DNA of 42,689 nt from a virus: positions 1 to 42,689 of IMG/VR virus record IMGVR_UViG_3300046010_006259; one strand, given 5' to 3'. A program made the position numbers and the translations under genes. Below are positions 34,312 to 40,743 of this stretch, one piece after another. The notes under the pieces were generated by a model. The model was not told the DNA's origin. It saw nothing but the letters and a program-made list of their open reading frames with translations, and searched no databases. Every line of letters starts with the position of its first letter. Positions within the stretch are counted from its first letter, which is position 1.

Positions 34312-36372
34312 ATGGACATTCCAGAGTTGCTGAAAGCGATACCGCAATGGGGGCCGTGGTCTTTGAAAAAGCGCGGTGAAAGGCTGGATAAAGTCCCCGT
34401 TTTCTCTACCAATAGACCTGAGCAATGGCTTCCTTTCGACGAAGCACTGGCAATGCTCAAGCCGGGTCAACAGATGGGTCTGTGTGTCACTGGGCTGACA
34501 GATCTAATTGCCCTAGACCTTGATAAGTGTCTCGATGAAAAGGGCCGTCCTGCGCCTTGGGCTGCGTCAATCATCACGCAAATGGGCAGTTACACTGAAG
34601 TCTCGCCTTCCGGCAGGGGTATTCGGATCTTTGTTCAGGGGAGGTTCGATTCTGACTGGCAAGTAAAGGATGGCGACGTAGCGATGGAAGTCTATAGCGG
34701 TCATGCTGGGCGCTATTTGACCGTGACGGGTGACATTTGGCCAGGTGCGCCTATGGCTGTCCTACTTCCACCTGACGGGGTACTCAAAGCATTTGAGCAG
34801 ACCTACCGGCCAGAGCAGGGCGCAAAGTCGAAGGGCATTGCGTTGGTGGATATACCTGAGTTGCTAAGGGAAGTCCCAATTCCCGATGGCATAGGCCCGG
34901 AGGCTGATAGATTCTTGAAAACCGGCGAGTGTACGGGCGACCGTTCGCAAGCTGTCCATTGGGCGGCCCGCTGTTTGAGGGAGGTTGGTTGCACAGAGCA
35001 GGAGGTCATTTCGATCCTCGTCGAGAACCCATTTTCGCTTGAGATTGCTCTTGATCATCGGCGGCAGGACTTCGACAAGGCCGTTTTGTACCTTTGGAAA
35101 CACCACGTTCTAGCGACAGCCGACAAAGCGCGGGGCATAACCACCCTAGCCGACTTCGATGTGGAGGCAGAACCCACTGCGCCCCTGCCCCGATTTCAGC
35201 GTGACAAGGCTGGGATGATCGACGCGACGGTTGATAATGTGGTCACGGCTGTCCGGTCAATTCCCATGATCGGCATGGATATTCGCCATGATGATTTTCG
35301 CGATGAAATTGTGTTGCAAACCGGCGACGGGCAGTGGCGACCCTTTCAAGATCCCGATTACACCCGGTTAAGAATCATCCTCGAACGGCAGCAGTTCAAA
35401 AGCGTAGGCCGCGAACTCATACGCGATGCGGTGGCACTGGTCGCCGTCGAAAATAGGTTCGACACAGCTATTCACTGGTTGCGGTCATTGGCTCCGTGGG
35501 ACGGTGTGCCGCGCATATCGACCTTTTACAGCCGGTACTTTGGCACTGACGATACCCCATACAGCCGGGCTGTAGCGGAATACACATGGAGTGCGCTGGC
35601 GGCTCGTGTACTTGTGCCGGGTATCAAGGCTGACATGGTTCCGGTATGGATTGGTGAGCAGGGTGTCCGTAAGACTACGGCTATATCCTGCATGGTTCCA
35701 TCACCGGATCTCGCTACGGAAATCGACATTGACGAAAGGCGTGAAGAAGATAACGCCAGAAAGATACGCGGTGTTCTTATAGCTGAACTAGCGGAATTGA
35801 AAGGTCTGAAAACACGCGATTCGGAATACGTTAAGGCTTTCATCACAAGGACGCATGAACGCTGGATTCAGAAGTACCGAGAGTTTGCAACTACATTTGC
35901 AAGACGACTTATTTATATCGGAACTACCAATGAACCTGAGTTCCTTGCTGATGAAACCGGCAATCGCAGATGGCTACCACTTATGGTCAATGGTGTCGAT
36001 ACCGACGGCATTATTAGCGATAGGGGTCAGCTATGGGCGGAGGCCGTAGTCTATTTTGAAAAGCATGGAATCGCATTTAAGAACGCTGAAATTTTGGCTA
36101 AAGATGTGCATAGCGCACACATGCTAAGTGATTCATGGGCAGAAGATATTCAAATTTGGCTATCGACTCCGCATGATCTGACCGGTGAGATTCCGGGCGA
36201 TAGCGATTTTATTGCTGCTACAGATATAGCAAAGTACGCACTCAAAATTGAGGTTTCAAGGAAAGATGCTAGGGCTAATGCGCGTATTATTAGGGCTATG
36301 CGGGATTGCGGCTGGGCATCCACCCGCCGCCGGGTAGACGGGAACTACCCACGCGGCTTTACAAAAGTTTGA
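34312..36372 (+). CDS. primase-like/VirE-type helicase replication protein
   Basis: A 686-residue protein starting at ATG 34312 with GGAGG upstream. Residues 1 to about 170 resemble the archaeo-eukaryotic primase-polymerase domain (LIALDLDKCLD; YTEVSPSGRGIRIFVQG). Residues about 300-686 are a VirE/SF3-type helicase (HWLRSLAPWDGVPRI; LIAELAELKGL; FLADETGNRRWLPL). The P-loop at 448-455 reads GEQGVRKT: the Gly usually before the Lys is Arg. It should load and move at the origin, and an iteron-like cluster follows directly. It lies 1 nt after the Cro-like stop. Confidence 0.9.
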   Translation: MDIPELLKAIPQWGPWSLKKRGERLDKVPVFSTNRPEQWLPFDEALAMLKPGQQMGLCVTGLTDLIALDLDKCLDEKGRPAPWAASIITQMGSYTEVSPSGRGIRIFVQGRFDSDWQVKDGDVAMEVYSGHAGRYLTVTGDIWPGAPMAVLLPPDGVLKAFEQTYRPEQGAKSKGIALVDIPELLREVPIPDGIGPEADRFLKTGECTGDRSQAVHWAARCLREVGCTEQEVISILVENPFSLEIALDHRRQDFDKAVLYLWKHHVLATADKARGITTLADFDVEAEPTAPLPRFQRDKAGMIDATVDNVVTAVRSIPMIGMDIRHDDFRDEIVLQTGDGQWRPFQDPDYTRLRIILERQQFKSVGRELIRDAVALVAVENRFDTAIHWLRSLAPWDGVPRISTFYSRYFGTDDTPYSRAVAEYTWSALAARVLVPGIKADMVPVWIGEQGVRKTTAISCMVPSPDLATEIDIDERREEDNARKIRGVLIAELAELKGLKTRDSEYVKAFITRTHERWIQKYREFATTFARRLIYIGTTNEPEFLADETGNRRWLPLMVNGVDTDGIISDRGQLWAEAVVYFEKHGIAFKNAEILAKDVHSAHMLSDSWAEDIQIWLSTPHDLTGEIPGDSDFIAATDIAKYALKIEVSRKDARANARIIRAMRDCGWASTRRRVDGNYPRGFTKV

Positions 36373-36380
36373 CGAATTTA

Positions 36381-36690
36381 CATGGTTCACATGGTTCACC
36401 CTTCGTTTTTGAACCGTGTGAACCATGATTGAACCATGTGAAAAAAATAACATGGTTCAAAAAATTTCTTTTAATTTCATCCTCTTATCTACTATTGAAC
36501 CATGAACCATGTTATTTTAGTAAAAGAGTATAGAGAGAGAGAAAGGGGAGGTAGAGAGGGGGTAGAATAGGCTCAGGGGATAACAATAGGCTTTTTTCAT
36601 GGTTCACATGGTTCAAACGCTGTAGACTTTTGATTTTGAAAAGGAAATAGCGCACCATGTATTTTTTTTAATCACGGTCAACACGGTTCT
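36381..36690. repeat. iteron-like cluster of CATGGTTCA repeats, candidate replication origin
   Basis: The 339-bp gap after the primase/helicase gene has nine exact copies of CATGGTTCA or its complement. Forward: 36381, 36390, 36451, 36598, 36607. Reverse: 36419, 36430, 36496, 36503. A one-mismatch copy starts at 36410, and weaker CACGGTTC-type copies lie at 36673-36690. Two pairs are direct head-to-tail repeats. The middle has a polypurine tract (about 36532-36566) and A+T-rich stretches. The layout fits an origin bound by the adjacent replication protein; a multi-operator control region is the alternative. Confidence 0.7.
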
Positions 36691-36711
36691 AAATCGGGTC
36701 TTGGAGGAAAA

Positions 36712-37074
36712 ATGGGCGATTGGTCAAAAAATCAGGCGGATTTTATGCAGGCGGGAGGTCAAGCCCTTGGGGAGGTGGATTTGAACCAAGCACAACGCTA
36801 TTTACAGCACATGCAGGAGGAGGTTTTAGAAACCAATATCGCTTTTGGCGAAATGGATTTCTTAAAGATGGTTGATGGTGCTATAGACACTATTGTTGTT
36901 GCGATAGGCTTTTTGCATAGCATAAACGTAGATCCTAATCTTGCATGGGATGCTGTGCATAGTGCCAACATGCGTAAGGTCATAAACGGAAAAGTTTATA
37001 GACGTCCTGATGGACAGATTGGCAAACCGCCGGGTTGGTATGGGCCGGATGACGACTTGAGGAAGTTGCTATGA
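36712..37074 (+). CDS. MazG-like nucleotide pyrophosphohydrolase
   Basis: A 120-residue all-helical protein. The MazG/dCTPase metal motif is visible: QEEVLE (E36, E37, E40) and MVDGAIDT (D55, D59), with IVVAIGFLHSI between helices and a C-terminal NMRKVINGKVYRRPDGQIGK then PPGWYGPDD typical of single-domain phage members. Such enzymes hydrolyse (d)NTPs to monophosphates and may adjust nucleotide pools or lower ppGpp; the substrate cannot be told from sequence. It has GGAGG before ATG 36712 and overlaps the zinc-ribbon gene (ATGA). Confidence 0.85.
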   Translation: MGDWSKNQADFMQAGGQALGEVDLNQAQRYLQHMQEEVLETNIAFGEMDFLKMVDGAIDTIVVAIGFLHSINVDPNLAWDAVHSANMRKVINGKVYRRPDGQIGKPPGWYGPDDDLRKLL

Positions 37075-37157
37075 GGTTTTGTTCTAAATGCAGGTTATGG
37101 AAGCCTATGAGGAGGTCGGATAAAATCTGTGTTGATTGCAAATTCGTTAAGCGTTGA
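37071..37157 (+). CDS. 28-residue zinc-ribbon peptide
   Basis: The ATG at 37071 overlaps the MazG-like stop (ATGA). The frame reads MRFCSKCRLWKPMRRSDKIC then VDCKFVKR: two CxxC pairs (C4/C7 and C20/C23) 12 residues apart, a complete zinc-ribbon knuckle, with many basic residues. Such tiny zinc ribbons are found in phages and may bind nucleic acid or RNA polymerase. The exact spacing of the Cys pairs makes chance unlikely despite the small size. Confidence 0.75.
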   Translation: MRFCSKCRLWKPMRRSDKICVDCKFVKR

Positions 37158-37185
37158 CGCCAACTAGAATTTAAGCTAACTTTTG

Positions 37186-37285
37186 CTCTGTCGGCGTGGA
37201 AACTGACAGAGGCCCATGAAATTGCCGTCCCGCCTTCTAGCAATAGAAGGTTTCCACCGGGACGGCAACTTGATGGGCTTTTTTT
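37186..37285 (+). terminator. structured leader and intrinsic terminator before the rha-type gene
   Basis: First hairpin: CTCTGTC (37186-37192) with GACAGAG (37205-37211). Then a long compound stem: GCCCAT (37212-37217) with ATGGGC (37273-37278), TTGCCGTCCCG (37222-37232) with CGGGACGGCAA (37258-37268), and an inner CCTTCT/AGAAGG hairpin (37233-37250). Seven T follow (37279-37285). It is a very stable terminator 20 bp before the next start; an attenuation or riboregulator role is possible. Confidence 0.85.
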
Positions 37286-37304
37286 ATGCCCGGAGGAAAG
37301 TAGG

Positions 37305-38003
37305 ATGAACGCATTAGCACAAACAACTGAACTCACAATGTCAAGCAAAGAAATTGCTGATGTGACCAAATCTCGCCACGATAAGGTGAAACAATCAATG
37401 GAGCGTTTGCAGGAAAAAGGTGTAATCAGTTTTACCCCAATGGGGGAAAACCCCACCCAGCAGGGAGGTAGACCCGGCATTGTCTATCATGTCAACCAAC
37501 GCGATAGCTACATTGTAGTGGCTCAGATTGACGCCAAATTTACAGCCGCGTTAGTAGATCGCTGGATGGAACTTGAAGGTATCACTAAGCAAAAACCGCT
37601 TTCTGTGGATGCGCCTTTCAAACTGGGCAAGACGGCTTTCGGTTTTTACAAGATGATCGGACTAGATAAGAACGCGGCTGCACTAGCTGCAAACAATGCC
37701 GTCGTTAGCATGACTGGGACTAATCTTTTGGCAGCGGGAGGTACGCTGCATTTAGAATCCGAAAGCCAAGAGCATTGGTATAATGCAACTGAACTGGGTA
37801 GCATGGTTGGCTTAACGCCCAATGCAATGAATTTGCATCTTCAAGATGCTGGATTGCAATTCAAAATTGCAGGTAAATGGACAGCTACGGAGGCTGGATC
37901 TCAATACTCTAGAATTTTCGATGTGTCAAAGAGTCATAACACCGGAATTCCAGTAACTCAGCTTAGATGGTCTAAAAACGTTTTGGAGGTTGTCCATGTC
38001 TGA
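37305..38003 (+). CDS. Rha-family phage regulatory protein
   Basis: A 232-residue protein. The N-terminal domain (LTMSSKEIADVTKSRHDKVK; GRPGIVYHVNQRDSYIVVAQ; ALVDRWMELEG) is the Rha type, a winged-helix-like DNA-binding domain of phage regulators and antirepressors. The C-terminal domain (WYNATELGSMVGLTPNAMNL; LQFKIAGKWTATEAG) resembles another module of phage antirepressors. In phage P22-related systems Rha interferes with growth in IHF-deficient hosts; here regulation of early genes is inferred. GGAGG precedes the ATG, just after the terminator. Confidence 0.88.
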   Translation: MNALAQTTELTMSSKEIADVTKSRHDKVKQSMERLQEKGVISFTPMGENPTQQGGRPGIVYHVNQRDSYIVVAQIDAKFTAALVDRWMELEGITKQKPLSVDAPFKLGKTAFGFYKMIGLDKNAAALAANNAVVSMTGTNLLAAGGTLHLESESQEHWYNATELGSMVGLTPNAMNLHLQDAGLQFKIAGKWTATEAGSQYSRIFDVSKSHNTGIPVTQLRWSKNVLEVVHV

Positions 38004-38328
38004 CTTGCACCGAAAAGGCGTTAAGGACGACTCAGGCAAGATCTTGGCGGGAGTGCTGGCTGATTTTGCGAAAGCCCTTGAGAGCGTCGCTACGGTCGGC
38101 ACATACGGCGCGGCTAAGTACACGAGGGGAGGGTGGATCTCTGTCCCTGACGGGCAGCAGAGGTACACGGACGCACTATGGCGGCATCTACTGGCGTCCA
38201 GCTACGAGGAGGTTGACCCTGAAAGCGGCATACCTCACCTGCATCACGCGCTTTGGAACCTGATAGCTGTAGTCGAACTCAAGAGCAAGACAGCTTCGAG
38301 ACTTTGGCAGGAGGACTGCAAGGACTGA
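37996..38328 (+). CDS. dATP/dGTP diphosphohydrolase-like protein (DUF5664 type)
   Basis: A 110-residue protein starting at ATG 37996 with GGAGG 6 nt upstream, overlapping the rha-type gene by 8 nt. Blocks KGVKDDSGKILAGVLADFAK, VGTYGAAKYTRGGWISV, RYTDALWRHLLAS and SGIPHLHHALWNLIAVVEL match the phage family annotated as dATP/dGTP diphosphohydrolase N-terminal domain, which includes helices of MazG-like topology. It probably trims the purine dNTP pool. No PurZ-like gene is present, so diaminopurine DNA is not implied. The reading direction ends here at a non-coding repeat region. Confidence 0.8.
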   Translation: MSDLHRKGVKDDSGKILAGVLADFAKALESVATVGTYGAAKYTRGGWISVPDGQQRYTDALWRHLLASSYEEVDPESGIPHLHHALWNLIAVVELKSKTASRLWQEDCKD

Positions 38329-38360
38329 GGGGAGGTCAAGGGGAGGTCAAGGGGAGGTCG
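38328..38360 (+). repeat. three tandem 11-bp repeats
   Basis: AGGGGAGGTCA occurs at 38328-38338 and 38339-38349, and AGGGGAGGTCG at 38350-38360. The first overlaps the last base of the coding sequence before. The period is one helical turn, so GGGG tracts sit on one DNA face. Confidence 0.85.
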
Positions 38361-38400
38361 AGATTTTCTCAGAGCAGAGGAAATATCGACCTTTTCTGAT

Positions 38401-38451
38401 AGCCAAAAATCGCCAAAAATCGCCAAAAATCGGCAAAAATCGGCAAAAAAA
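38401..38451 (+). repeat. five A-tracts phased at 10 bp (predicted curved DNA)
   Basis: Five near-identical 10-mers (SGCCAAAAAT/CGGCAAAAAT type) place A5 tracts at 38405, 38415, 38425, 38435 and 38445 (the last has seven A). Exact 10-bp phasing of A-tracts gives intrinsic DNA curvature, common at origins and regulatory sites. Confidence 0.85.
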
Positions 38452-38529
38452 CATAAGGAAATGCTAATATAGATATTTCCTTATAAATCAATAACTTGTA
38501 AATAGTCAATAAAATCAATGGGTTATGCC

Positions 38530-39000
38530 CTCAGGCCCTCAGGCCATGCTCTCAGGCCCTCAGGCCATGCTCTCAGGCCCTCAGGCCATGCTCTCAGGCC
38601 ATGCTCTCAGGCCCTCAGGCCATGCTCTCAGGCCCTCAGGCCATGCTCTCAGGCCATGCTCTCAGGCCCTCAGGCCCTCAGGCCCTCAGGCCCTCAGGCC
38701 CTCAGGCCCTCAGGCCCTGTCCTGTCCTCAGGCCCTGTCCTGTCCTCAGGCCCTCAGGCCCTCAGGCCATGCTCTCAGGCCCTCAGGCCCTCAGGCCCTC
38801 AGGCCCTCAGGCCCTCAGGCCCTGTCCTGTCCTCAGGCCCTCAGGCCCTCAGGCCCTCAGGCCCTCAGGCCCTCAGGCCCTCAGGCCCTCAGGCCCTGTC
38901 CTGTCCTCAGGCCCTCAGGCCCTCAGGCCCTCAGGCCCTCAGGCCATGCTCTCAGGCCCTCAGGCCCTCAGGCCATGCTCTCAGGCCCTCAGGCCATGCT
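38530..39000. repeat. 471-bp array of 47 CTCAGGCC octamers with two spacer types
   Basis: The array parses completely into 47 copies of CTCAGGCC, 11 copies of the spacer ATGCT and 4 of CTGTCCTGTC (two CTGTC pentamers), totalling 376+55+40 = 471 bp with no mismatch. Octamer runs of 7, 6, 8 and 5 occur. The bottom strand reads GGGCCTGA repeated, i.e. G3 tracts with 5-nt loops. All three forward frames are open only because the units contain no stop; no ribosome site precedes the ATG at 38518. The sequence from 38361 to 38529 around it is A+T-rich and non-coding. Confidence 0.95.
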
Positions 39001-39035
39001 ACATTAGAATATAACTATATGCTAATACACTAAGC

Positions 39036-39069
39036 AAAAAAAAAACCCGGCGATATCGCCGGGTTTTTT
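39036..39069. terminator. bidirectional intrinsic terminator
   Basis: CCCGGCGAT and ATCGCCGGG (39046-39063) form a perfect 18-bp palindrome flanked by ten A (39036-39045) and six T (39064-39069). It works in both directions and separates the rightward early genes and arrays from the leftward cluster. Confidence 0.93.
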
Positions 39070-39085
39070 GTAATGTGTAAAATAT

Positions 39086-39256
39086 CTATAGCTTTAAGTA
39101 TTCTTTTAGTTCAATGCAACATATACAATTGCCACACTTACAAATTCTACCTATTTCCACACGTTCTGACCGTAGGTATTCTTCTCTTGATACATACTGT
39201 TCATTGTTTTCACGAAAAACAACATTTATATTGGCCCAAGTATAATATGAATTCAT
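39086..39256 (-). CDS. 56-residue Cys-rich protein
   Basis: The ATG at 39256 overlaps the upstream stop (ATGA). The frame reads MNSYYTWANINVVFRENNEQ, then YVSREEYLRSERVEIGRICK and a C-terminal Cys cluster (CKCGNCICC: Cys 39, 41, 44, 46, 47) followed by IELKEYLKL. The dense Cys motif could bind a metal. It is the last gene of the leftward cluster, 16 bp from the bidirectional terminator. Family unknown. Confidence 0.65.
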   Translation of the reverse strand: MNSYYTWANINVVFRENNEQYVSREEYLRSERVEIGRICKCGNCICCIELKEYLKL

Positions 39257-39345
39257 TTATGCGACCTCGACAATTCAACCAAAACCCATAAGATAAAGAC
39301 AACAAAAGCCACTATGCAACCAACAATATATCCTACTTGTTTCAT
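39253..39345 (-). CDS. 30-residue single-pass membrane peptide
   Basis: Starts at ATG 39345, 1 nt after the upstream stop, with AGGG about 8 nt before it. It reads MKQVGYIVGCIVAFVVFILW then VLVELSRSHK: one membrane helix with a basic C-terminal end. Its stop overlaps the next start. Tiny phage membrane peptides often target host membrane or exclusion functions, but nothing specific can be claimed. Confidence 0.6.
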   Translation of the reverse strand: MKQVGYIVGCIVAFVVFILWVLVELSRSHK

Positions 39346-39346
39346 G

Positions 39347-39601
39347 TTATCGCCCTAATAGTAAATCCCGAATTGTGCGTATTTCATCAGGATACGACTG
39401 TCCAGCGCAGTATTCGACATCAGGTCGAATCCATACGCGATCATAAATTGCAAAACACTCTTGGTTATATTTTATAGCATAGAATAGTCGGTTTTTTGTC
39501 TTGTTATGGCAGCGAGCGCCCAATAAACTAACAAGCGCATTTAATTCATCTTCTGTTAAATCTCGGTTTTGTGTTGCATCATTTAGAGTATATGGTTTCA
39601 T
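39347..39601 (-). CDS. 84-residue hypothetical protein
   Basis: Starts at ATG 39601 (MKPYTLNDATQNRDLTEDEL), just after the clamp-like gene stops; an in-frame ATG at 39616 lies inside that gene. It includes NALVSLLGARCHNKTKNRLF, YAIKYNQECFAIYDRVWIRP and ends RTIRDLLLGR. Small alpha-beta protein, no family recognised. It begins a run of very small coupled genes. Confidence 0.7.
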   Translation of the reverse strand: MKPYTLNDATQNRDLTEDELNALVSLLGARCHNKTKNRLFYAIKYNQECFAIYDRVWIRPDVEYCAGQSYPDEIRTIRDLLLGR

Positions 39602-39602
39602 G

Positions 39603-40154
39603 TTATATTGCCTCATAATCTGGAATAGACGGCTTGCCTGAAACCCGCATTGCCATAATCAAGCCGTGGACCTCACCGGCTGAGAATACAAGCCTGTCGC
39701 TTGTATGCCACACACTAAAGTCAGACTTCTGGAATTTGGCGCAATCACCGATCCTACTATACAATTCCGGGTTTATCTTCAAGCCCGTAGACTCTTGTAC
39801 GTTTTCCATTTTCCATACCCTTTTCACGTCTGGAAAACGTCCATCCTCGCTTTTATAGGATAGCATCGAATCCCTATACCCAATGTTATCGCTTGAAATA
39901 CCTAATAATTCTATCTTGTTTTTTGGCTTTAATTTAAGCGCAGAATTGACTGTTATTGCTGGGATTATAACTTCGAAGGGCTGACAATCGACCGCTATAC
40001 CTGAAGCAAAAGCCAAACATGCACCATCGGAAGATTCTATTATGAAACGTGATCCATCAGTTTTTAAATGGATACCTGATAAATAATAACGTACATCCTT
40101 TTTTGCCATAAAAAGGCTAATAGACTGAAAAACTGATTTTTGAATATATAACAT
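39603..40154 (-). CDS. sliding-clamp (DNA polymerase III beta)-like protein
   Basis: A 183-residue protein. The block DVRYYLSGIHLK, TDGSRFIIESSDGACLAFAS matches the conserved 'D-x-R-Y-Y-L-x-G-V...T-D-G-x-x-L' repeat of bacterial beta clamps, and EVIIPAITVNSALKLK fits the next strand and helix. It is half the usual DnaN length, so it may hold one or two clamp domains, or be a clamp mimic. It could help the phage polymerase or interfere with the host clamp. It is far from the other replication genes. Start: ATG 40154 with AAGGGA upstream; ATG 40109 is possible. Confidence 0.7.
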   Translation of the reverse strand: MLYIQKSVFQSISLFMAKKDVRYYLSGIHLKTDGSRFIIESSDGACLAFASGIAVDCQPFEVIIPAITVNSALKLKPKNKIELLGISSDNIGYRDSMLSYKSEDGRFPDVKRVWKMENVQESTGLKINPELYSRIGDCAKFQKSDFSVWHTSDRLVFSAGEVHGLIMAMRVSGKPSIPDYEAI

Positions 40155-40165
40155 GGTATTTTCCC

Positions 40166-40471
40166 TTAAAAAGAATGAAAAACTACAGAATTATCGGTAT
40201 GACCGACTAGGATAGAATGGTACTCAATATAATCTAATGCTGACTGTTTTTTATCATCGTCTAATATATCCACGGGATAATAGTTACAGAATTCATCGAA
40301 TGACATTTGAGAGTAGTTGCAGCATATTCCAACGGGATCAATAATGTGATCCTCGTTCATTTCCTCAAAATAATCATATAAAATCTGCAATCCATCGTAA
40401 TCAAATGAAGTCCCACTATATGTTCTGTTCATTATTTTCTGGAACTCATGAAAGTTGATTCTGGCTAGCAT
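40166..40471 (-). CDS. conserved phage protein (RINFHEF / ICCNYS type)
   Basis: A 101-residue protein starting at ATG 40471 (MLARINFHEFQKIMNRTYSG). I recognise the pattern 'R-I-x-F-x-x-F...S-Y/D-x-x-G-L-x-x-L-x-D-Y-x-E-E...I-C-C-x-Y-S' from small phage proteins: FDYDGLQILYDYFEEM and PVGICCNYSQMSFDEFCNYY. Function unknown. It overlaps the upstream gene by 7 nt, and similar genes in other phages also neighbour the 'LLLSDARGIYIPRDF' family encoded there. Confidence 0.8.
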   Translation of the reverse strand: MLARINFHEFQKIMNRTYSGTSFDYDGLQILYDYFEEMNEDHIIDPVGICCNYSQMSFDEFCNYYPVDILDDDKKQSALDYIEYHSILVGHTDNSVVFHSF

Positions 40472-40743
40472 ATAAAAGCCTCCCATTGTTCATCGGATAT
40501 ATCATCGCAGATCGCAAACAAATCACCTTCCTGATACAGGCGCCACGTACGGTCCTTATCGTCTACAAAATATGCAAAACTTAGGACGTGATCCCATACG
40601 TCCCAGTAATAGTGGGAATCTGGGCTTTTCAACAGAGCCCTAATATCCTCCGATTTTAGGTGCCATGCTTTGCTATCAAAACATTGCACGAAGTCGCGCG
40701 GGATATAGATCCCACGCGCGTCTGACAGTAATAACTCAATCAT
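40465..40743 (-). CDS. conserved phage protein (LLLSDARGIYIPRDF type)
   Basis: A 92-residue protein: MIELLLSDARGIYIPRDFVQ, YYWDVWDHVLSFAYFVDDKD and TWRLYQEGDLFAICDDISDE. This is a widespread phage family with the 'SDARGIYIP' opening and a 'YWDxWDxVL' centre, encoded in accessory regions and of unknown role. The pairing with the downstream ICCNYS-type gene is a recurring neighbourhood as far as I recall. Confidence 0.82.
   Translation of the reverse strand: MIELLLSDARGIYIPRDFVQCFDSKAWHLKSEDIRALLKSPDSHYYWDVWDHVLSFAYFVDDKDRTWRLYQEGDLFAICDDISDEQWEAFIC

Noticed and set aside
37996-38328. Diaminopurine (Z) genome
   Set aside because: A family A polymerase and a dATP/dGTP diphosphohydrolase-like protein occur, but no PurZ- or DatZ-like gene was seen, so it is not supported.
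38530-39000. CRISPR array
   Set aside because: Units are 8 bp with 5- or 10-bp fixed spacers; there are no unique spacers of CRISPR length and no cas genes.
38461-39027. Direct repeat ATGCTAATA flanking the octamer array as a target-site duplication
   Set aside because: A 9-bp A+T-rich match 558 bp apart, offset from the array edges, is likely chance and no transposase is present.
38518-39033. Long open frames encoding QALRPSGP-type repeats (171, 160 and 137 codons in three frames)
   Set aside because: All three forward frames are open because the repeat units have no stop; there is no ribosome site and no preferred frame. Treated as a non-coding array.
39073-39291. 72-residue plus-strand frame after the bidirectional terminator
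   Set aside because: It opposes two coupled minus-strand genes and lacks a ribosome site.
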